Shown here: piece by piece, positions 34,007 through 52,100 of the stretch
Layout: every line of letters starts with the position of its first letter
How positions within the stretch are numbered: the stretch's first letter is position 1
Origin: Pseudoroseomonas cervicalis
GTDB lineage: Bacteria; Pseudomonadota; Alphaproteobacteria; Acetobacterales; Acetobacteraceae
DNA length: 64,000 bases
Assembly (NCBI RefSeq): GCF_030818485.1
Contig: NZ_JAUTAJ010000005.1
Location: 1-64,000, forward strand
Reading direction: 5' to 3'
Notes under the pieces: model-generated
Told to the model about the DNA's origin: nothing
The model's input: the letters and a program-made list of their open reading frames with translations, nothing else
Database searches by the model: none
Program-made: the position numbers and the translations under genes

Positions 34007-35080
34007 ATGCCTTTCAGCACATTTCTGCTCTGCCCGTCCGGGCCGGTGACGGTGCGACGAGAGGGCGAGGCCTGCCTGGCGCAGGACCGGCAGGGCAACA
34101 GCCTGGAGCTGACCGTGCCGCGGGGCGCCTGCCGCGCGGCGCTGGCCACCGCCCCCGCCCCGGCCGGTGCGGCGCAGCGCCTGCTGCTGGCGGCGCTGGA
34201 ATTCGCCTTCTCCGAGCCCGGCGCGCCGCCGCGGCTGCTGCTCTCCGGCGCCGGGCTGGCGCCGCTGGCCGAGGGGCTGCTGGCGCTGGGCGCCGCTGTG
34301 CCGGAGCCGGGGGCGGGGCCGGGCGCGCTGACCGCGCATGCCGAGATGCTGTGGCAGATCCCGCTGGCCTGGACGGCGCCGCGCGCGGCGGCGGCCTACC
34401 CCGCCATGCCGGTGATGAGCCAGGGCCAGCGCCATCCGCGCCGCCCGCCCAAGCCGCGCGGCACCTTCTATGCGCGCCACATCCCCTGGCTGGACGAGGT
34501 GCTGAGCTTCCGCGCCGCCGAGATGGACACGCATCTGCCGCTGCTGCATCGCTGGATGAACGATCCGCGCGTCGCCGAATTCTGGAAGGAGGACGGGCCG
34601 GTCGAGCATCACCGCGCCTATCTGCAGCGGCTGCTGGACGATCCGCACATGCTGCCGGTCTTCGCCTATTTCAACGACGAGCCCTTCGGCTATTTCGAGC
34701 TGTACTGGGCGAAGGAGAACCGCCTCGCGCCCTTCTACGACGTGGCCGACCATGATCGCGGCTGGCATGTGGTGATCGGCGAGGACCGCTTCCGCGGCCG
34801 TGCGCGGATCAGCGCCTGGCTGCCCTCGCTGATGCACGCCATGTTCCTCGACGATCCGCGCACGGCGCGCATCGTGGGCGAGCCGCAGGCGGACCACCAC
34901 CAGCAGCTGCGCAACCTGGAGCGCTCGGGCTTCGCGCGCATCAAGACCTTCGATTTCCCGCACAAGACGGCGGTGCTGGTCTCCCTGCTGCGCGAGACCT
35001 ATTTCCACGACCGGCTCTGGCTGCCGCGCGAGGCCGAGCCCGCCGCCTCCAACGCCAGGCGGGAGCCGGCGCATGCCTAG
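34007..35080 (+). CDS. GNAT siderophore acyltransferase (IucB/RhbD-type)
   Basis: This 357-residue protein carries an Acetyltransf_8-type domain in its C-terminal half. Landmarks are MDTHLPLLHRWMNDPRVAEF, PVFAYFNDEPFGYFELYWAK and DRGWHVVIGEDRFRGRARIS, then the FLDDPRTARIVGEPQADHHQ region typical of hydroxamate acyltransferases. These transfer acetyl or another acyl group from CoA to the hydroxylated side-chain amine of N5-hydroxyornithine or N6-hydroxylysine, making the hydroxamate. The N-terminal about 150 residues are less conserved and lack clear motifs, as in IucB-like proteins. AGGAGGAGAGG precedes ATG 34007. It overlaps the hydroxylase gene by eight bases, so the two enzymes are made together. 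Confidence 0.88.
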   Translation: MPFSTFLLCPSGPVTVRREGEACLAQDRQGNSLELTVPRGACRAALATAPAPAGAAQRLLLAALEFAFSEPGAPPRLLLSGAGLAPLAEGLLALGAAVPEPGAGPGALTAHAEMLWQIPLAWTAPRAAAAYPAMPVMSQGQRHPRRPPKPRGTFYARHIPWLDEVLSFRAAEMDTHLPLLHRWMNDPRVAEFWKEDGPVEHHRAYLQRLLDDPHMLPVFAYFNDEPFGYFELYWAKENRLAPFYDVADHDRGWHVVIGEDRFRGRARISAWLPSLMHAMFLDDPRTARIVGEPQADHHQQLRNLERSGFARIKTFDFPHKTAVLVSLLRETYFHDRLWLPREAEPAASNARREPAHA

Positions 35081-36380
35081 CACCGCGACACAGCCCGGGC
35101 GCAGCCTGGACCTGCTGGGCATCGGCTTCGGCCCGGCCAATCTGGCGCTGGCCATCGCGCTGCAGGAACAGGGCAGCGCGCTGCGCGCCCGCTTCCTGGA
35201 GCGCAAGCCGGAATTCAGCTGGCATCCCGGCATGCTGCTGCCGGGGGCGCGCATGCAGGTCGCCTTCATGAAGGACCTGGTCTCGCTGCGCAATCCGCGC
35301 AGCGCCTACTCCTTCCTGAACTACCTGCATGAGCAGGGCCGGCTGCTCGACTTCCTCAACACCCGCACCTTCTATCCGAGCCGGGTGGAGTTCAACGCCT
35401 ATCTCGGCTGGGCCGCCGCGCGGCTGGGCGAGGCCTGCGCCTATGGGCGCGAGGTGGTCGAGGTCGCCCCCGTCACCCAGGGCCAGGCGGTGGAGCGGCT
35501 GCGCGTCACCGCCGTGACGCGGGAGGGGCGGGAGGAGGTCTGGCACGCGGCGCATCTCTCGCTCGGCCTCGGCCTGCAGCCGCATCTGCCGGAGATCTTC
35601 GCCGGGCTGCGCGGCACGCCGGCGCTGTGGCATTCCTCCGCCTATCTGGAACGCGCGGCGGCCCACAGCGGCGATGGCGAAGGGCAGCGCATCGCCATTA
35701 TCGGCTCCGGCCAGAGCGCGGCCGAGATCTTCCTCGACGCGATGGAGCGCTTCCCGCGCGCGCGCATCGATCTGGTGATGCGCGGCTATGCGCTGAAGCC
35801 CGCCGACAGCAGCCCCTTCGTCAACGAGATCTTCAACCCCGACACCACCGATCTGCTCTACGGCGCCGAGCCGGCGCTGCGCGGGCAGATCCTGCAGGCG
35901 CATCGCGACACCAACTACTCCGTCGCCGATGCCGAGGTGATCGACCGCATCTATGGCGCGCTCTACGACCAGAAGGTGGAGGGCGGGGATCGCCTGCGCA
36001 TCCACCGGCTGCAGCATGTGGTCGAGGCCGCCGCGCAGGAGAGCCAGCTGCGCCTGACGCTGCGGGACCGGCTGACCGGCGGCAGCGAGGCGGTGCCGTA
36101 TGACACCGTGATCCTCGCCACGGGCTATCGTCCCTCCCAGGCGCTGGCGCTGCTGCGCGGCATCGAGCCCTATCTGCTGGGCGAGCAGCCGAGCCGCGAC
36201 TACCGGTTGCAGACCGTGCCCGGCTTCCGGCCGCGCATCTATCTGCAAGGCCTGTGCGAGCCCACGCATGGGTTGAGCGATACGCTACTCTCCGTGCTGT
36301 CGGTGCGCGCGGGGGAGATCGCCGCCTCGCTGCAGGGTGATGGCGATTGGGGCGGCGCGGCGCGCGCCGCTGCCGAATAG
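35073..36380 (+). CDS. L-ornithine/L-lysine N-monooxygenase (PvdA/IucD family)
   Basis: This 435-residue flavoenzyme has the FAD motif LLGIGFGPANLALAIAL and an ornithine hydroxylase-like region FLERKPEFSWHPGMLLPGAR, with MQVAFMKDLVSLRNPRSAYS. The NADPH-binding motif is IAIIGSGQSAAEIFLDAM. The C-terminal ATGYRPS motif and HGLSDTLLSVLSVRAGEIA complete the family pattern. It hydroxylates the terminal amine of ornithine (or lysine) with NADPH and oxygen in the cytoplasm. The substrate choice is inferred: the PvdA-like motifs and NRPS context favour ornithine. It overlaps the acyltransferase gene and ends the tailoring operon; the first NRPS gene has its own ECF-type promoter 14 bases later. Confidence 0.93.
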   Translation: MPSTATQPGRSLDLLGIGFGPANLALAIALQEQGSALRARFLERKPEFSWHPGMLLPGARMQVAFMKDLVSLRNPRSAYSFLNYLHEQGRLLDFLNTRTFYPSRVEFNAYLGWAAARLGEACAYGREVVEVAPVTQGQAVERLRVTAVTREGREEVWHAAHLSLGLGLQPHLPEIFAGLRGTPALWHSSAYLERAAAHSGDGEGQRIAIIGSGQSAAEIFLDAMERFPRARIDLVMRGYALKPADSSPFVNEIFNPDTTDLLYGAEPALRGQILQAHRDTNYSVADAEVIDRIYGALYDQKVEGGDRLRIHRLQHVVEAAAQESQLRLTLRDRLTGGSEAVPYDTVILATGYRPSQALALLRGIEPYLLGEQPSRDYRLQTVPGFRPRIYLQGLCEPTHGLSDTLLSVLSVRAGEIAASLQGDGDWGGAARAAAE

Positions 36381-36393
36381 GGCACGGCTGCGC

Positions 36394-36419
36394 TGAAAAT
36401 CGGCGCCGCCGGTTCGTCT
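36394..36419 (+). promoter_or_regulatory. ECF-type promoter 3 (before the NRPS operon)
   Basis: TGAAAAT (36394-36400), 14 bases, CGTCT (36415-36419), 73 bases before the first NRPS ATG. GCGC precedes the -35 element, as in copy 2. It would drive the three-gene NRPS operon, which has gaps of only 10 and 27 bases. Confidence 0.78.
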
Positions 36420-36491
36420 TGCTGGAGAAGGGAAGGGCGCGGGCGGACGCCGCGCCGGCCCTTTCCGTCACCGGCATGAGAAAGGCGCCCG

Positions 36492-46136
<9,645 letters not shown>

Positions 46137-46146
46137 GGGCAGATCG

Positions 46147-49100
46147 ATGACCGCCATCACCACGCTTGCGCGCCAATACGCATCGCTGCCCGCTGAGAAG
46201 AGGGTGCTTTTCCGGCAACGCATGCTGCGGGAGGAGATCGATCCCGCCCTCCTACCGGTCGTGCCTTTGCCTGAAGGTGATTCAGCGCCGCCGCTGACAC
46301 CTGGCCAGGAAGGTCTGTGGTTTTTGTGGAACCTGGATCCTGCGAGCGTGGCGTACACGGTGAGTGGATCGCTGCTGCTGGAGGGCGCGCTGGAGGAGGC
46401 GGCGCTGCGGCGGGCGCTGGATGCGCTGGTGGCGCGGCATGCGGTGCTGCGCATGGTGGTGGCGGAGGAGGAGGGTGTGGCGCGGCAGGCGCTGCTGCCG
46501 CTGCCGGGTTATGAGTGGCGCAGCCAGTCCCTGCCGGAGACGGCGCTGGAGGCGCATCGCACGGCGCTGCTGGCGCGGCCCTTCGATCTGCGGCAGGGTC
46601 CGCTGCTGCGGGTGGATCTAGTGCGGCTGGGTGCGGCGCGGCATGTGCTGACGCTGTCGATGCATCACATCGTGGCGGATGGCTGGTCGATCGGCGTGCT
46701 GCTGCGCGAGGTGGCGGCGCTGTACGAGGCGGCGCGGCGCGGGATCAAGGCGGCGCTGCCGGAACTGCCGGTGAGCTATGCGGATTACGCGCGCTGGCAG
46801 CGAGAATGGCTGGACGAGGCGGCGCTGTCGGCGCAGCTGGCGCATTGGCGCGCGCGGCTGGGCGAGGGCGCGGCGGAGACGATGCTGCCCTTCGACCGTC
46901 CGCGACGCGCAGGCGCGGCTCTGGGCGCGGCGGGCCATTGCCGCCGTACCCTGTCGCCGACGCTGACGGCGTCGCTGCGGCGGGTCTCGCAGGCCGAAGG
47001 CGCGACGCTGTTCATGACGCTGCTCTCGGCGCTGTCGCTGCTGCTGGGGCGGTATGGCGCGTCGGAGGCGGTGCAGATCGGCGTGCCGATGGCGGGCCGC
47101 GAGCGGGCGGAACTGCAGGGCCTGGTCGGCTACTTCGTCAACACCGTGGTGGTGCGGACGGAGCTTGCCGGCCATGCGCGGCTGCGCGATCTGCTGGGCC
47201 ATGTGCGGGAGCGTGTGCTGGAGGCGCAGGCGCATCAGGCGCTGCCCTTCGCGCGGCTGGTGGAGGCGCTGCGGCCGGAGCGTGGCGCGGGCGCGGCCTC
47301 CCTGTTCCAGGTGATGTTCAACGCGCAGACCGGTGCTGCTGCGGGGTTGCAGCGCTTTGGCGATGCCGAGGCGCGGCTGCTGGAGGGTGGTGCGCGCGAG
47401 GCGCAGTTCGAGCTGGTGCTGAACGCGACAGAGACAACCGAGGGTGTTGCGCTCGGCTTCGACTATGCGGCGTCGCTGTTCGACGCGGCGAGCGTGGAGC
47501 GGCTGGCGACGCAATATGTGTCGCTGCTGGAGCAGTTCGCGGCGTCGCTGGATCGCCCGCTGGGTGCGCTGCTGTTGCCGGCGCCGGTGGAGCCGCCGGC
47601 GCAGCGCCCGATCTGGCGCGGCGTGCTGGAGCGCATCGCTGAGCAGGCGGCGCGCCGTGCCGATGCGGAGGCGCTGTGGTGCGAGGGCGAGCGGCTGAAC
47701 CATGGCGCACTGTGGTCCTGGTCGAACCGGGTGGCGCAGGGCCTGGCGCGGCGCGGCGTGGCGCGGGAGGAGCGGGTCGGGCTGTGCCTGACGCGCGGGC
47801 TGGCGCTGCCGGCGGGGCTCTTGGGGATCCTCAAGGCGGGCGCGGCCTTCGTGCCGCTGGACCCGGACTATCCGCCCGATCGGCTGCGGGCGATGCTGCG
47901 CGATGGCGGTATCCGGCGCGTGGTGGTGGATGCGCAGACCGCATCGCAGCTGGGCGATGTGCTGCAGGGCCATGAGACGCTCCCCATCGAGAGCTTCGCC
48001 GAGGAGAGCGATGCGGAGATCGAGGTCGAGATCCATCCGGACCAGCTGGCCTATGTGATCTACACCTCGGGCTCGACCGGCACGCCGAAGGGTGTTGCGA
48101 TCAGCCATGGCGCGCTGGCGCTGCATCTGGACGATTTCATTCCGGCCTTCGGCTACGGCGAGGCGGATGCTGTGCTGCAATTCTCGACCTTCAATTTCGA
48201 TGGCGGGATCGAGCAGCTGCTGCCGGGGCTGTGCGTCGGCGGCCGTGTGGTGATGCGTGGCCCGTCCATGTGGGATCTGGACCGTCTCAGCGCGGTGCTG
48301 CGGGACGAGGCGGTGACGGTGGCCGACATTCCGACGGCCTATTGGCAGCAATGGCAGTCGCGGCTGCCGGAGGCCCTGCCGGCGCTGCGGCGGGTGACGG
48401 TGGGGGGCGAGGCGCTGCCGGGCGATGCGCTGCGGCGCTGGCGCGAGGGCCCGCTCGGCCATGTTCGGCTGGACAATCGCTATGGCCCGACGGAGACGAC
48501 GATCTCGGTGCTGTACCGGCGGACGGAGGCGTCGGACGAGGCCTCGGTGATGGTGCCGATCGGCAGCAGCTATCCGCATCGCAGCGCGCAGGTGCTGGAT
48601 GTGGATGGCAATCCGGTGCCGGAGGGTGGCGTGGGCGAGCTGTGCATCGGCGGCGACAGCCTGGCGCGGGGCTATCTGAACCGGCCCGGGCTGACGGCGG
48701 AACGCTTCGTGCCGGACCCGTGGGGGCATGCGGGCGGACGGCTGTACCGCACCGGCGATCTGTGCCGGCGTCGGGCGGATGGTGTGGTGGAGTTCCTGGG
48801 CCGGATCGATGGCCAGGTGAAGCTGCGCGGCTACCGGATCGAACTGGGCGAGATCGAGGCGGCGCTGCGCGGCTGCGCAGGTGTCGACATGGCCGCGGCG
48901 GCGCTGCGGGGCGAGGGCGCCGGGCGGCGCATCATCGGCTATGTCACCGGCACCGTCGATGCGGCCACGGTCCTGTCCGAACTGAGAGACAAGCTGCCGG
49001 GGCCGATGGTGCCGTCGGCGGTGGTGGTGCTGGCGGCGCTGCCTAGCCTGCCGAATGGCAAGCTGGACCGCAACGCGCTGCCGGAGCCGGAGCAGACAAC

Positions 49101-52100
49101 AGCCGGGATCGTCGCGCCACGCGACGCCACGGAAGAAAAACTGCTGCGCATCTGGCAGGCGGTGCTGGGGCGCGATGCGATCGGGGTGGAGGAGAATTTC
49201 TTCGCGGCGGGCGGTGATTCGATCCTGAGCCTGCAGCTGGTGGCGCGCGCACGCCAGGCTGGGCTGCGGCTGACGCCCAAGGATGTGTTCGAAAACCCGA
49301 CCATCGCCCAGATGGCGCGGGTCGTGGTTCCGCTGCTCCCTGGCGACGCTTTGATTCACGAGACTGCGCCGAAGCCTGTTGAGTTCGATTGGGCTTCGTC
49401 CTCGGTCCCTCAGGATGAGATCGCCGATCTGTACGCGGCGACACCGCTGCAACAGGGGCTGCTGTTCCACAGCCTGCTGGAGAGTGGCGAAGGTGTATAT
49501 GTGAACCAGCTGGGCCTGCAGCTGGGGAAGGGATTGCGGCCGGATTTGCTGCGCGCGGCCTGGCAGCATGCGGTGGACCGGCACGACATCCTGCGCACGC
49601 AATTCGTCTGGCCGGAGGGTGGCGAGGCGGTGCAGCTGGTGCGCCGGACAGCGACGCTGCCCTGGGCCGAGCAGGACTGGTCCGGCGAGACCGGGGCCGG
49701 CTACGCGGCCCGCCTGGCGGAATGGCGCCGCGCCGATCTGGCGCGGGGCTTCGATCTGTCGCAGCCGCCGCTGCTGCGGGTTGCGGTGTTTCTGCGGCCC
49801 GATGGCGGCCATGACGTGATGCTGACCAATCATCACGTGCTGCTGGATGGCTGGAGCAGCGCGCAGCTTCTGTCGGAGGTGCTGCGCGACTATGCGGCGC
49901 GGCTGCGCGGCGAGGCGGCCGCGCTGCCGCCGCCGGTGCCGTTCCGCCGCTATGTTGCCTGGCTGCAGGCGCAGCCGAGTGCGGAGGGCTGGTGGCGCGC
50001 GCGGCTTGCGGCGCTGTCGCAACCGGCGCAGGGCCTGCTGGAGACGCTGCCGGCGCCGCGTGATCCGCAACCCGGCCATGGTGAGAAGCGCCAGCACCTG
50101 TCTGCTGAACTGTCGCAACGCCTGCGGCAGGCGGCGCAAGGCGGCGCGGTGACGCTGAACACGCTGATGCAGGGGGCCTGGGCGCTGCTGCTGGCGCGGC
50201 GCGGCGGGCGCGGCCCGGTGGTGTTCGGCGTGACGGTGTCGGGCCGCCCGGCGGAGCTGGCGGAGGCGGAGCGGATGCAGGGGCTGTTCATCAACAGCCT
50301 GCCGATCTGGGTTGAGGTGCCGTCGTCGCAGCCACTCTCCGCCTGGCTGGGCGAGCTGCAGCGGCTGAACGGGGCGATGCGGCAGCATGAGCACACGCCG
50401 CTGCACCGTCTGCAGCAATGGGCCGGCCAGCCCGGCGAGGCGCTGTTCGACAGCCTGCTGGTGTTCGAGAATTATCCGGTCGATCCCGATGCGATGCGGC
50501 ATGATCTGCCACTGCTGTCGGCGGAATCCTCGGAACGCACGCATTATCCGCTGAGCCTGGCGGTGCTGCCGGGCGCCGAGGCGCTGCAGCTGAAATGGGC
50601 CTGGCGGTCGGATCGGATCGACGCGGCGCAGATCGAGGCGCTGTCGGCCGAGTACAACGCGCTGCTCGCGCTGCTCTGCAATGCCCTGGATCAGCCGCTG
50701 GGCGCGCTGCGTCTGCCGGCGTCGGTGGAACCGCCGGCGCAGCGCCCCATCTGGCGCGGCGTGCTGGAGCGCATCGGTGAACAGGCGGCGCGCCGTGCCA
50801 CTGCGGAGGCGCTGTGGTGCGATGGCGAGCGGCTGAGCCATGGCGCGCTGTGGTCCTGGTCGAACCGGGTGGCGCAGGGCCTGGCGCGGCGTGGTGTGGC
50901 GCGGGAGGAGCGGATCGGGCTCTGCCTGACGCGAGGCCTGGCACTGCCCGCGGGGCTGCTCGGCATCCTCAAGGCGGGCGCGGCCTTCGTGCCGCTGGAT
51001 CCGGACTATCCGCCCGATCGGCTGCGGGCGATGCTGCGCGATGGCGGGATCACGCGCGTGCTGGTGGATGCGCAGACCGCATCGCAGCTGGGCGATGTGC
51101 TGCAGGGCCATGAGACGCTGCCGATCGAAAGCTTCGCCGATGAGAGCGATGCGGAGATCGCGCCGGAAATCCATCCCGACCAGCTGGCCTATGTGATCTA
51201 CACCTCGGGCTCGACCGGCACGCCGAAGGGTGTGGCGATCAGCCATCGCTCGCTGGCGCTGCATCTGGATGATTTCCAGCAGCGCTTCGCGGTGGGCGCG
51301 GCGGATCGTGTGCTGCAATTCTCGACGGTCAATTTCGATGCCTTCTTGGACCAGCTTCTGGCGCCGCTGAGCGTCGGCGCGGCCGTGGTGATGCGCGGTC
51401 CCGGGCTGTGGGACATGGCGGTGCTGAACCGGGTGCTGGCGGAGCAACCGGTGAGCCTGGCCTATCTGCCCTGCGCCTATTGGCAGCAATGGCTGCATGA
51501 TCTGCCTGCGGCGCTGCCGTCGCTGCGCGTCATGATGGTGGGCGGCGAGGCGCTGCCGGGTGATGCGCTGCGCCGCTGGTTCGAGGGACCGCTCGGCCAT
51601 GTGCGGCTGGACAATCGCTACGGCCCGACCGAGACGACGGTGACGGCGCTGGTGCATGAGACCCGCGCGGTGGACGGCCAGCAGGCTGTTGTGCCGATCG
51701 GCAGCAGCTATCCGCATCGCAGCGCGCAGGTGCTGGATGTGGATGGCAATCCGGTGCCGGAGGGTGGCGTGGGCGAGCTGTGCATCGGCGGCGACAGCCT
51801 GGCGCGGGGCTATCTGAACCGGCCCGGGCTGACGGCGGAACGCTTTGTGCCGGATCCCTGGGGCCATGCGGGCGGACGGCTGTACCGCACCGGCGATCTG
51901 TGCCGGCGGCGCGCGGATGGCGTGGTGGAATTCCTGGGCCGGATCGATGGTCAGGTGAAGCTGCGCGGCTACCGGATCGAACTGGGCGAGATCGAGGCGG
52001 CGCTGCGCGGCTGCGCAGGTGTTGCCATGGCCGCGGCGGCGCTGCGGGGTGAGGGTGCAGGTCGGCGGATCATCGGCTACGTCACCGGCGCGGCCGATGC

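Noticed and set aside
46618..51867. A 1749-codon open frame on the minus strand across NRPS 2
   Set aside because: It is antisense to conserved NRPS domains and rich in Arg/Gln/His. High GC with G/C-rich third positions removes stop codons from other frames. Similar antisense frames recur wherever the NRPS repeats recur.
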